Positions 24,659 to 32,873 of a stretch of 45,369 nucleotides of DNA are shown here, piece after piece (position 1 is the stretch's first letter; every line of letters starts with the position of its first letter). The stretch spans positions 1 through 45,369 of the forward strand of contig NZ_JACBGI020000019.1 in the NCBI RefSeq assembly GCF_013391765.2, written 5' to 3'. The notes below the pieces were generated by a model. That model saw only the letters and a program-made list of their open reading frames with translations, was not told where the DNA came from and searched no databases. Position numbers and translations under genes: made by a program. The stretch is from Thiomicrorhabdus heinhorstiae (GTDB lineage Bacteria; Pseudomonadota; Gammaproteobacteria; Thiomicrospirales; Thiomicrospiraceae).

Positions 24659-26029
24659 TTATGCCGCTTTGGACTCCGCTTCAACCTTCGCAGTTTTACC
24701 TTCAGGAAGTAGCAGACTAAGTGCAATCGCAGTCAAGCCACCCAAGGTTACCGCTGAACCAAAGATGTTTTGTACCAGTTTCGGCATTTCACCCAGTACA
24801 GCCGGGTTCGCCGCGACACCAAGACCGGCACCGAAGGAAACTGCCATAATCAGCAATTTACGACGATCCAACACTTCATTCGACAGGATTTTCACCCCTG
24901 CAGCGGCAACCGTACCGAATAGAACCAGAGTGGCTCCACCCAATACCGGCTTAGGCATCTCTTGTAAAACACCGCCGATTACCGGGAATAGACCGAGAAC
25001 AATAAAGATTCCCGAGACAAAATAGGCGACATAACGACTGGCGACACCGGTCAATTGGATAACCCCGTTGTTTTGGCTGAAAGTCGTATTCGGGAAAGTG
25101 TTCAAAGCGGCAGCAATCATCGAGTTGACACCGTCACCCAAAACACCGCCCTTAACGCGACTGTAGTACAGATCGCCTTTGATCGGCTGCTTGGAGAAAA
25201 TCGAGTTTGCGGTTAAGTCACCGGTGGTTTCGATTGCCGTAATCAAATAGATAATCGCCACAGGAATGAAAGCACCCCAGTCAAACGAGAAACCATATTT
25301 AAACGGAATCGGAATATTAATCGCCGGCAAGGTCGACAATTTATCAAAAGAAACTTTGCCTAAAATCATCGCCGCAATGAAACCGACCGCCAGACCGATA
25401 ATGATCGACGACAAGCGAACCCACTCGTTTTTAGAACGGTTCAAAGTGATAATCACCGCCAGAACCAATACCCCCAAACCTAGGTTTTCAGGACTACCGA
25501 AATCCGGAGCCTTGAATCCGCCAGCCAAATCGGTGATACCGACCTTGATCAAACTGATACCGATAATGGTGATCACAATCCCGGTAACCAGAGGCGTGAT
25601 AATACGTTTTAGCTTGTGAATGAACTGACTAAGAATAATCTCGACGAAGGCTCCGAAGAAAGCGACCCCGAAAATCAACGATAAGATTTCATCCGGTCCG
25701 CCGCCTTTGGCCTTAGCGATAAATCCGGCTGCCAGAATGGAGCTAAGGAAGGCAAAACTGGTTCCCTGCACACACAACATCCCGGCGCCGATGCCCATCG
25801 GACGACGTGCCTGGATAAAGGTAGCGATACCGGAAACGATTAACGCCATACTGATTAAATACGGGATATTCGATCCCAGACCCAAAACCCCGCCGATAAT
25901 CAATGTCGGGGTAATAATACCGACAAAACTGGCCAGAACGTGCTGCAAAGCTGCAAACATCGATTCCTTGACCGGCGGTCTATCATCAAGATGATAAATC
26001 AGATCGGATGTCTCATTTGATTGACTCAT
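24659..26029 (-). CDS. NCS2 xanthine/urate permease
   Basis: 456 residues with about 12-14 transmembrane segments, nucleobase-cation symporter-2 family. Visible motifs are AALQHVLASFVGIITP in the first membrane helix and FSQNNGVIQLTGVASR, the family substrate-region motif. The PucJ/UacT branch transports xanthine or urate with protons; context supports that. The ATG has GGAG upstream. It follows the binding-protein gene on the same strand but a hairpin lies between. Confidence 0.9.
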   Translation of the reverse strand: MSQSNETSDLIYHLDDRPPVKESMFAALQHVLASFVGIITPTLIIGGVLGLGSNIPYLISMALIVSGIATFIQARRPMGIGAGMLCVQGTSFAFLSSILAAGFIAKAKGGGPDEILSLIFGVAFFGAFVEIILSQFIHKLKRIITPLVTGIVITIIGISLIKVGITDLAGGFKAPDFGSPENLGLGVLVLAVIITLNRSKNEWVRLSSIIIGLAVGFIAAMILGKVSFDKLSTLPAINIPIPFKYGFSFDWGAFIPVAIIYLITAIETTGDLTANSIFSKQPIKGDLYYSRVKGGVLGDGVNSMIAAALNTFPNTTFSQNNGVIQLTGVASRYVAYFVSGIFIVLGLFPVIGGVLQEMPKPVLGGATLVLFGTVAAAGVKILSNEVLDRRKLLIMAVSFGAGLGVAANPAVLGEMPKLVQNIFGSAVTLGGLTAIALSLLLPEGKTAKVEAESKAA

Positions 26030-26101
26030 AACGACTCTCCATTAAGCTATTGAAGCTTGCTTTTCGGTCCCAAAAACTAACCTTTTCAAACCGAGAAAAT
26101 A

Positions 26102-26123
26102 CGCCTTTCGCAATGGAAAGGCG
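26102..26123 (-). terminator. hairpin between BMP gene and NCS2 permease gene
   Basis: CGCCTTTC, six-base loop, GAAAGGCG, followed on the minus strand by TATTTTC. The U-tract is short, so it may be a leaky terminator that lowers permease expression relative to the binding protein. Confidence 0.55.
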
Positions 26124-26150
26124 CTTTAAAAAGTACGAACAGAATTCAGA

Positions 26151-27239
26151 TTACTGCGGCAAAGTACCGTCAACCCCATCCACGTACCAGTTCATACCCA
26201 GCAATTCGCCGTCGGGAATGGCTTTGCCTGCTTCGACACGCAGCTTACCGGATTGATCCTTGATCGGACCTTGGAAAGGATGGACTGCACCGCTCTTAAT
26301 GTCTTCAATGGTTTTTTCCGCCATTGCGACTACATCCTTAGGCACGAAATCCGCGAACTTGCCGATTCCAACCATACCGGATTTGATTCCACCCCAAGTA
26401 TCATCCTGCTTCCAGGTACCATCCATGGTCTCCTTGGTTTTCTGGATGTAGTAACCGCTCCAGTCATCGATAATCGCACTGATATGCGCTTTAGGCGCAA
26501 AAGCACTCATATCCGAAGCCTGACCTACGGCATAAACCCCACGTTGCTCCGCAACCTGCAGAGGCGCCGGAGAGTCGGTGTGCTGCATAAGCACATCAAC
26601 ACCCTGATCGATCAAAGCTTTCGCGGCATCACCCTCTTTGCCCGGATCGTACCAGCTGTTTACCCATACAACCTTAACCGTTGCATCCGGATTCACAGAA
26701 CGCAGCCCTTGTACCGTGGCATTGATACCGCGGATAACTTCGGGAATCGGGAAAGAAGCGATATAACCGATGACATTCGACTTGGTCATCTTTCCGGCAA
26801 CCTGCCCCATTACATAACGCCCCTCATAGAAGCGGGCGCTGTAAATACCGACGTTTTTCGCTGTTTTATAACCGGTCGCATGCTCGAAATGCACTTTCGG
26901 AAAACGCTTGGCAACTTTCAGAGTCGGGTTCATGAAACCGAACGAAGTGGTAAAAATCAGATCGTGACCGGTAGCAGCCAATTTCTGGATGACACGCTCG
27001 GCATCGGCACCTTCAGCCACTTTTTCGACATAGGTGGTTTTCACCTTATCGCCGAACTCTTTTTCAACAGCCTGACGGCCTTGGTCATGCTGGTAGCTCC
27101 AACCGTGATCGCCAATCGGACCAACATAAACAAAACCGACTTTAACCGGATCATCCGCATAGCTCATTGGAGCCGCCAATCCAAAAGTCGCCGCCGCTAA
27201 TGCCGTCAGCAGAGGTTTAAGAAATTGTCTTCTGTTCAT
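26151..27239 (-). CDS. BMP-family purine-binding lipoprotein-like receptor
   Basis: 362 residues. The signal sequence MNRRQFLKPLLTALAAATF has an RR-x-FL pattern suggesting Tat export, with likely cleavage after SYA at about 28; no lipobox Cys is seen. The mature part matches BMP/PnrA-like purine nucleoside receptors (VGFVYVGPIGDHGWSYQHDQGRQA; NPTLKVAKRFPKVHFEHATGYK). It should deliver ligand to the NupOPQ-like ABC parts encoded on the other strand at 19690-23250. GGGG precedes the ATG. Second gene after tsx. Confidence 0.87.
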   Translation of the reverse strand: MNRRQFLKPLLTALAAATFGLAAPMSYADDPVKVGFVYVGPIGDHGWSYQHDQGRQAVEKEFGDKVKTTYVEKVAEGADAERVIQKLAATGHDLIFTTSFGFMNPTLKVAKRFPKVHFEHATGYKTAKNVGIYSARFYEGRYVMGQVAGKMTKSNVIGYIASFPIPEVIRGINATVQGLRSVNPDATVKVVWVNSWYDPGKEGDAAKALIDQGVDVLMQHTDSPAPLQVAEQRGVYAVGQASDMSAFAPKAHISAIIDDWSGYYIQKTKETMDGTWKQDDTWGGIKSGMVGIGKFADFVPKDVVAMAEKTIEDIKSGAVHPFQGPIKDQSGKLRVEAGKAIPDGELLGMNWYVDGVDGTLPQ

Positions 27240-27256
27240 TACTTATCCCCGTTAGA

Positions 27257-28024
27257 TTAGAAGGTCCACTTAATGGTCAACTGAGGAACACCTTCGTCAA
27301 CGCCCTTACTACCATATTTGTTCATCCAGTAACTATACTCGATCCCGGCATACAACTGCTTAGGCGCACCCCAAAGGTCTCCAACGTCCATCAATAGACG
27401 TGGCTGTGCAACAATATTATCTTCCTTACCAACCTCTTTCTCAGCCCAGGCATAATCCAGGAAACCTTCAAAAATCCAGTTACTATAGCCAATAGAGAAA
27501 GGCGCCATCCACACCAGAGTCACCTGTGGGGCTGAAGAAACTTCGCCCGGTGCAAATTGAGACTCGCCAAAACGGTTATAAACATTTACTTTGGCAACAG
27601 GTACACCAGGAATATCTAGATCAAAACCAAAACCGAACAATTTGGCATTCGTCACACCACCGAATTCCCAAGTAGCCGCCAGACTAACGTCTTTTACAAT
27701 ACCGAAAGACAAGTCTTTGCCGCTGATTTTGCTTAACGACAAACGAGGAGAAAATTCACCGTAGAAGCTAGTATTAGGATTATTAGGCTCACTTACATCA
27801 AAGAAAAAGAAATTATCGCCGTATTTCCAACCATCAGCGTGTTCTAAAGTAACAATAGTTTGATCGTATTCAGTATTACCCGGCACAGTTTTATATCCTG
27901 AACCGCTATGCATTAAAAAACTGGTTGAACTCCAATTGGCTGCCTGCGACGGCGCCGCAACCGACAGCATCGATCCCAGAACCAACGTGGAAACTAAAGA
28001 AGAGCGTTTCATTTTCATTGACAT
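27257..28024 (-). CDS. Tsx-like nucleoside outer-membrane channel
   Basis: 255 residues from an ATG preceded by AAGGG; upstream in-frame starts would overlap the operator. The signal peptide ends near SQAA. The mature protein alternates short beta-strands with aromatic residues (YGDNFFFFDVSEPNN, YGEFSPRLSLSKISGK) and ends in a phenylalanine, as outer-membrane barrels do. The pattern is that of the Tsx/OmpK family, which passes nucleosides. It is the first gene of the tsx-BMP(-NCS2) unit, controlled by a sigma-54-like promoter and a GntR operator. Confidence 0.78.
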   Translation of the reverse strand: MSMKMKRSSLVSTLVLGSMLSVAAPSQAANWSSTSFLMHSGSGYKTVPGNTEYDQTIVTLEHADGWKYGDNFFFFDVSEPNNPNTSFYGEFSPRLSLSKISGKDLSFGIVKDVSLAATWEFGGVTNAKLFGFGFDLDIPGVPVAKVNVYNRFGESQFAPGEVSSAPQVTLVWMAPFSIGYSNWIFEGFLDYAWAEKEVGKEDNIVAQPRLLMDVGDLWGAPKQLYAGIEYSYWMNKYGSKGVDEGVPQLTIKWTF

Positions 28025-28066
28025 GCTAAATATCCCTTTATAACCCTTAACATCAAAACATGTGTA

Positions 28067-28082
28067 CATAATTGTATACAAT
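28067..28082 (-). promoter_or_regulatory. purine-regulator operator before tsx
   Basis: CATAATTGTATACAAT contains the perfect regulon palindrome at 28071-28082. A partial copy, TGTGTACA, lies at 28061-28068. The site covers about +7 to +18 of a transcript from the sigma-54 promoter at 28099-28114, where a bound repressor would block elongation or opening. Confidence 0.75.
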
Positions 28083-28098
28083 AAACAGATTAAAAGTA

Positions 28099-28114
28099 TG
28101 CAACATTGGTGCCA
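28099..28114 (-). promoter_or_regulatory. sigma-54 promoter of the tsx operon
   Basis: The minus strand reads TGGCACCAATGTTGCA. It matches TGGCACG-N4-TTGCW at all but one consensus base, with exact GG-N10-GC spacing. The predicted start is near 28088, 64 bases before the tsx ATG. Confidence 0.75.
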
Positions 28115-28242
28115 ACTTATAAAAACACTCCCTAAAAAATATTATTTACCTTTAATATCAAGACGTTAACTAGTATTGAAATAAAATTAAGGTTGATTGA
28201 AGATTTTATTAACCGCTCTAAGTGCACCAATTAAATTCAAAT

Positions 28243-28254
28243 ATTGCACACAAT
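28243..28254. promoter_or_regulatory. possible secondary regulator site
   Basis: ATTGCACACAAT agrees with the regulon palindrome at 10 of 12 bases. It lies about 155 bases upstream of the predicted tsx start, next to TGCACCAA (28223-28230), which resembles an NtrC half-site. It could be an upstream operator or activator site; the match may be chance. Confidence 0.3.
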
Positions 28255-28261
28255 CCTGACG

Positions 28262-29620
28262 TCAATTCTGTAACTGCATTGCCAAATGATGGTGCTCTCC
28301 CATCAATTCCGCAAGGTCGATACCCTGCAATCTACCATCGATTACACGCCATCTTCCCTGGACCATGACACGGTCGGCCTTTTCCGCTCCGCATAAAATC
28401 AATGCCGCCAACGGGTCTCCAGCACCGGAAAAACGCAACTCGTCCAGCTTGAACAATGCCAGATCCGCCTGTTTGCCAACCGCAATTTCTCCAATATCGT
28501 TCCGTCCGAGACAGGCAGCAGACCCCTTGGTTACCCAACGCAATACATCCAGATGGGAAATTTCATCCGCCTGGTAGCGCAATCTCTGAATCAACAGTGC
28601 CTGACGAACTTCTGCCATCAAATTCGAATGGTCATTCGAAGCCGAACCGTCAACACCGATCCCGACCGGACAGCCGGCCTGCTCCAACTCGATCCCTCGG
28701 CAAATCCCCGAAGCCAAAATCATATTCGATGACGGGCAGTGACAGATTCCGACACCGGCGTGACCGAGGCGCTTCACTTCCTCATCGCTAAAATAGATGC
28801 CGTGCGCCAGCCAGACCCGATTGCTCATCCAGCCGCAATGTTCGAGATAATCAACCGGACGCATGCCGAAATGTTCCAGACAGAAACGGTTTTCATCTTC
28901 GGTTTCCGCCAGATGCGTATGCAAACGCACATCATATTGTTCAGCCATCTGTGCGCTGGCTTTCATTAAAGACTCACTGACCGAGAACGGAGAGCAAGGT
29001 GCCAATGCCAAACGTTGCATCGCCCCTTCTTCCGGCTGATGGTAGCTTTGAATCAGCCGCTCGCTATCCTGCAAAATCTCTTCTTCAAGCTGCACGGTCG
29101 TCTGCGGCGGCAAGCCTCCCTGCTCCTCTCCTAAACTCATGGAACCGCGTGTCAAATACACGCGCATATCCATCTCTTGCGCGGCGGCAAATTGAATATC
29201 GATCGCATTTTCCAAGCCGTCAGGAAAGACATAATGATGGTCCGACGCCGTGGTACAACCGGACAGCATCAGCTCGGCCATCGCCAAAATCGACGAACTG
29301 CGGATCGAATCGGGAGTCAAGCCAGCCCAAACCGGATACAACGTCTGCAGCCACGGGAACAGACGCTTGTTCAAAGCCGGAGGATATGCGCGGGTCAAAG
29401 TCTGATAGAAGTGATGGTGAATATTGATCAACCCCGGCAGAAGTACCGATTCCGCAGCATCGTAAATTTCATCGTAATCGGCTTGTGGAGTGGCGCCCTT
29501 GGCGACCAATTCGATAATTTTTCCCTCTTGAATCAATATACCGCCGCCGGCGTCTTCGTCATTGGCGGTAAAAACCGCTAAAGGCTGTTTGATCCAAATC
29601 GTATGAGTGCTGGTAGTCAT
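28262..29620 (-). CDS. 8-oxoguanine deaminase-like amidohydrolase
   Basis: 452 residues from the ATG; a TTG two codons earlier is less likely. Amidohydrolase metal and catalytic motifs are all visible: GLINIHHHFYQTL, HTHLAETEDE, WLAHGIYFSDEE, GICHCPSSNM and GVDGSASNDHSN. This set, with the TRAYPPALNKRLFPWL segment, matches the 8-oxoguanine deaminase/chlorohydrolase-like group. It would give urate from 8-oxoguanine, feeding PuuD. Guanine deamination itself is covered by GuaD. Its own operator lies 36 bases upstream. Other triazine- or pterin-type substrates cannot be excluded. Confidence 0.8.
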   Translation of the reverse strand: MTTSTHTIWIKQPLAVFTANDEDAGGGILIQEGKIIELVAKGATPQADYDEIYDAAESVLLPGLINIHHHFYQTLTRAYPPALNKRLFPWLQTLYPVWAGLTPDSIRSSSILAMAELMLSGCTTASDHHYVFPDGLENAIDIQFAAAQEMDMRVYLTRGSMSLGEEQGGLPPQTTVQLEEEILQDSERLIQSYHQPEEGAMQRLALAPCSPFSVSESLMKASAQMAEQYDVRLHTHLAETEDENRFCLEHFGMRPVDYLEHCGWMSNRVWLAHGIYFSDEEVKRLGHAGVGICHCPSSNMILASGICRGIELEQAGCPVGIGVDGSASNDHSNLMAEVRQALLIQRLRYQADEISHLDVLRWVTKGSAACLGRNDIGEIAVGKQADLALFKLDELRFSGAGDPLAALILCGAEKADRVMVQGRWRVIDGRLQGIDLAELMGEHHHLAMQLQN

Positions 29621-29651
29621 ATTCAAATCTCTTCATGAAAACAATAAAATC

Positions 29652-29667
29652 CATAATTGTATACAAT
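29652..29667 (-). promoter_or_regulatory. purine-regulator operator before the deaminase gene
   Basis: CATAATTGTATACAAT again, with the palindrome at 29656-29667. ATTACATACAAA starting 10 bases later (29666) matches it at 9 of 12 positions, one helical turn away. The minus-strand TACAAT may be the -10. Confidence 0.75.
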
Positions 29668-29702
29668 TACATACAAAAAGCGCTAATCGCTCGAAAACGC
29701 TT

Positions 29703-29734
29703 GAAAAAGAAAAAACAAGGCCGCTGAAGCGGCC
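29703..29734 (-). terminator. terminator of the amidase-to-RraA operon
   Basis: GGCCGC, TGAA loop, GCGGCC at 29719-29734. On the minus strand a U-rich tract follows (to about 29703). It separates the long catabolic operon from the deaminase gene. Confidence 0.75.
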
Positions 29735-29790
29735 GAAACGAACAAAAGGGCATCTCCCCCAAAATGAAAAAAAATGCCTATCGCCCTGAA

Positions 29791-30282
29791 TTAGAAAGGA
29801 TCAAATCCTGGTAAAGCCGACGAGGCCAGAAGAATGCCGTCGGCATCAGCATACAATTGATCACCCGGAGTCCAATGTACCGAATGAAAGTCCAAGGATA
29901 CCGAAGATTGCGCGCGCGCCTGAAACGCTTTTTTCATCGGATAAGCACCCAATGCCCAGACTGCCAAAGGCAGCTGAGCGAGAACTTCCGTATCACGAAC
30001 GTAGCCGTTGATCAGCATGCCTTTCCAGCCGCTTTCAGCAGCAATAGTCGCCATTTTATCGCCCATAACCGCACTGAGATCTCCGCCGGCATCAACAACC
30101 AGAATCCGCTCTTGGCCAGGCTCGGAGAGAAACTCCCAGAAACGTGTGTTGTCACGATAGATTTTCAGCGTTTCAATCGGTGCACTGATACGCTTGATTC
30201 CTCCGAAATTATGCAATCCCGGATCGGCAACTTGGATTAAATCCGCATAGCGATCGCAAATATCCGCCGTCCCCAATACCAT
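29791..30282 (-). CDS. RraA-family protein
   Basis: 163 residues, same length and fold pattern as E. coli RraA and the hydroxy-methyl-oxoglutarate/oxaloacetate aldolase-decarboxylases. Motifs are TADICDRY, NFGG, VVDAGGDLSAVMGDK and GWKGMLINGYVRD; the RD pair forms the metal site in the aldolases. AGAGG precedes the ATG. It is the last gene of a purine catabolic operon, so a metabolic role on a keto-acid such as an oxalurate or glyoxylate product is more likely than RNase E control. The exact reaction is not known. Confidence 0.75.
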   Translation of the reverse strand: MVLGTADICDRYADLIQVADPGLHNFGGIKRISAPIETLKIYRDNTRFWEFLSEPGQERILVVDAGGDLSAVMGDKMATIAAESGWKGMLINGYVRDTEVLAQLPLAVWALGAYPMKKAFQARAQSSVSLDFHSVHWTPGDQLYADADGILLASSALPGFDPF

Positions 30283-30304
30283 TTTGTATTTCCTCTCTTT
30301 GTTC

Positions 30305-31555
30305 TTAATCCTTCGACGACTCTACACCGCTCTCTTGCAGGGATTCCGCCAGCTTCTCAAGAGCCAGCACCAGAGTGTTGACGGCGATTTCAGCATCTTC
30401 GGCCGACACATACTCGTCTGGATGATGACTGATTCCGCCGCGACAGCGAACAAAGAGCATTCCAATATCGGTAATTTCCGCCACGGTCATGGCATCGTGC
30501 CCGGCTCCGCTGACTAAAGTTCGTACATGAATTTTCTGCTGTGCGATCGATTCTTCAAATATCTGACGAAAACGAGGCGCGCACTGTTTGGCCGGAGCCC
30601 AGTGGTATTCGCTCCAGTAGATTTCCACGCCGCGCGACATGGAAATCGCTTCACTGCTATGGAAAATCAGGTTCATCACCCTTTCGCGCAATGCATCGTC
30701 GTCGCTGCGAATATCGACGGTAAACTCGACCCAGCCCGGAATGACATTCACTGCACTCGGAAACACCTTCAAATGCCCGACGGTGGCCAGCAGATTATTA
30801 TTCTGCTGAGCGGTTTTCTCGATCATCAGGACAACTTCCGACGCCGCGGTCAAAGCATCCTGACGCAGCCCCATCGGAACGGTACCTGCATGACCGGCCT
30901 GCCCTTCGATCGTCACCTTAAAGCGACGTGCGCCGGCAATCGCACTGACCACGCTGATCGGAATGTCTTCGGCTTCCAATACCGGTCCCTGTTCCATATG
31001 CACTTCCCAGAAGCCGAGCAAATTATCATTGACTCGCGACGCACTGGCATAATCCTGCGGATTCAAGCCGCAGGCTTCCAGAGCACTCTCCAGACTTTTT
31101 GCATTTTGATCGGTCAATTCCAGCAGTTCATCTTCCCATTTCCCGATCAAGGCACGGCTACCAAGCATGGAAGCATCAAATCGCACGCCCTCTTCGTCAC
31201 CCAAACCGACAACTTCAATATGAAACGGCAACTCGATCGCCTGCTCTTTTAAGCGGTCGACCGCCTCGATGGCGACCATTACACCTAGAATTCCGTCAAA
31301 CATCCCGGCATTCGGTACCGTATCCAGATGCGAACCCAAAATCAGGGTTGGCGCCTGCGGGTCTTTGCAGGCATAGCGCCCCCACACATTCCCGACCGCA
31401 TCGATCCACGTTTCCATACCGGCCTGCAACATCCATTCTTCGGTCTGCTGCAACCCCTGCAAATAAGCGGGAGAGAGATAAATACGCGAAATGGAACGAT
31501 CACTATCGGAAATCGCCGCCAGATCACGGCAACGTTGAATTACCCTGGTGGTCAT
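30305..31555 (-). CDS. allC: allantoate amidohydrolase
   Basis: 416 residues of the M20 amidase/carbamoylase family. The two-metal site is visible: GSHLDTVPNAGMFDG, GDEEGVRF, EVHMEQGP and GGISHHPDE. It hydrolyses allantoate to S-ureidoglycine, CO2 and ammonia. The next step needs ureidoglycine, and its aminotransferase is encoded directly upstream with an ATGA overlap. A ureidoglycolate or carbamoylase role is possible but fits the context less well. Confidence 0.88.
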   Translation of the reverse strand: MTTRVIQRCRDLAAISDSDRSISRIYLSPAYLQGLQQTEEWMLQAGMETWIDAVGNVWGRYACKDPQAPTLILGSHLDTVPNAGMFDGILGVMVAIEAVDRLKEQAIELPFHIEVVGLGDEEGVRFDASMLGSRALIGKWEDELLELTDQNAKSLESALEACGLNPQDYASASRVNDNLLGFWEVHMEQGPVLEAEDIPISVVSAIAGARRFKVTIEGQAGHAGTVPMGLRQDALTAASEVVLMIEKTAQQNNNLLATVGHLKVFPSAVNVIPGWVEFTVDIRSDDDALRERVMNLIFHSSEAISMSRGVEIYWSEYHWAPAKQCAPRFRQIFEESIAQQKIHVRTLVSGAGHDAMTVAEITDIGMLFVRCRGGISHHPDEYVSAEDAEIAVNTLVLALEKLAESLQESGVESSKD

Positions 31556-32787
31556 TGAGCCGCTGCCTCATAGACTGCCATCGCACGGTCGACCGCTTCA
31601 CCCAGCGGAAGTTTGTGCCCCAAGCGTCTTAAAACATTCTCCAAGGCGGTCAAGGTAACTAATACCGCATCCTTGCGGGCGTTGTAACCCATGGTACCGA
31701 TACGCCAGATTTTGCCCTTCAAAGGACCGAATGATGTACCGATTTCGATACCGAAGTCTTCCAGCATTGCTGTACGCACTGCTTCGCCCGGAACCCCTTC
31801 AGGAATATAAACACCCAACACGTTGTTCATCTTGTGCATCTGATCGCCGAACAGACGCAGATTCAATCCTTGGGCCCCTTCGCGCAATGCATCACCGTGC
31901 AATTTATGTCGTTGCACCGCCTCATCGACGCCTTCCTGTAACAGAATCCGTGCACACTCGCGCGCCCCGAAAAGCATGGTTGCCGCTTCGGTATGATGGT
32001 TGAGACGCTCTTCGCCCCAGTAATCCATAATCATCGCCAAATCAAAATAGTTGGAACGAATGACTTCGCCCTTGCTATCGTGGTGATGCGCATCGCGAAT
32101 ACCGGCTTCAATATGGCGACGGCGGTCGATCTGTTCGACAATATGGTCGCTTAGCGTCAAAGGCGCACTGCCGGACGGTCCCCCCAGACACTTCTGCAAT
32201 CCGACGGAAACCGCATCCAACTGCCACTCGTCGCTGAGGAGTTCATTACCGCCGATGGAAGCGGTCGCATCGCAATAAAACAGCACACCGTTTCGACGGC
32301 AGATTTCCCCGATCTCCTTTAGGGGCTGCAACATGGTCGTCGCCGTATCCCCCTGGGTGATCGCCAGCATTTTCGGCTTCACCAGATGGATCGCCGCTTC
32401 GATCTGCTCCGGATTGAAGACATTTCCCCATTCGGCTTCGATTTTATGCACCTGCGCGCCGCAACGATGAGCAATTTCGCACAATAGATGCCCGAAACGT
32501 CCGAACACCGGCACCAATACCTTATCGCCCGGTTCGATCACCGATACCAGTACCGCTTCGATCCCGGCACGCGAAGTCCCGTCGACCAACATAGTCCAGC
32601 GATTCTCGGTTTTGAACACTTGGCGGTATAGCGCCATTACCTCATTCATATAGGCTGTCATGCTCGGATCATATTGACCAACCAATTGCGACGACATCGC
32701 TCGCAAAACCCGAGGATCGACATTGATCGGGCCGGGCCCCATCAACAATCTCGGTGGCGGGTTAATCTGATCGAAAATTTCTGACAT
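31552..32787 (-). CDS. pucG: ureidoglycine-glyoxylate aminotransferase
   Basis: 411 residues, PLP fold type I, class V. The start region LLMGPGPINVDPRVLRAMSSQLVGQYDP, the Asp motif FYCDATASIGG and the PLP-lysine in SVGLQKCLGGPSG are clear. B. subtilis PucG-type enzymes move the amino group of ureidoglycine to glyoxylate, giving oxalurate and glycine. GGAG precedes the ATG. Serine- or alanine-glyoxylate aminotransferases share the fold, but coupling to allC supports PucG. Confidence 0.88.
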   Translation of the reverse strand: MSEIFDQINPPPRLLMGPGPINVDPRVLRAMSSQLVGQYDPSMTAYMNEVMALYRQVFKTENRWTMLVDGTSRAGIEAVLVSVIEPGDKVLVPVFGRFGHLLCEIAHRCGAQVHKIEAEWGNVFNPEQIEAAIHLVKPKMLAITQGDTATTMLQPLKEIGEICRRNGVLFYCDATASIGGNELLSDEWQLDAVSVGLQKCLGGPSGSAPLTLSDHIVEQIDRRRHIEAGIRDAHHHDSKGEVIRSNYFDLAMIMDYWGEERLNHHTEAATMLFGARECARILLQEGVDEAVQRHKLHGDALREGAQGLNLRLFGDQMHKMNNVLGVYIPEGVPGEAVRTAMLEDFGIEIGTSFGPLKGKIWRIGTMGYNARKDAVLVTLTALENVLRRLGHKLPLGEAVDRAMAVYEAAAQ

Positions 32788-32873
32788 GACATATCTCCAA
32801 ATAAAGGCTAAATTCGGCAGCGACAGCTGCCGGTAAAAAAGTGATTGAGTACGAAGTTGCCAACAGGCAGCGC

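Noticed and set aside
26253-27200. Long plus-strand frame (315 codons) opposite the BMP receptor gene
   Set aside because: No ribosome site and no recognisable domain; it mirrors a strongly supported gene on the other strand.
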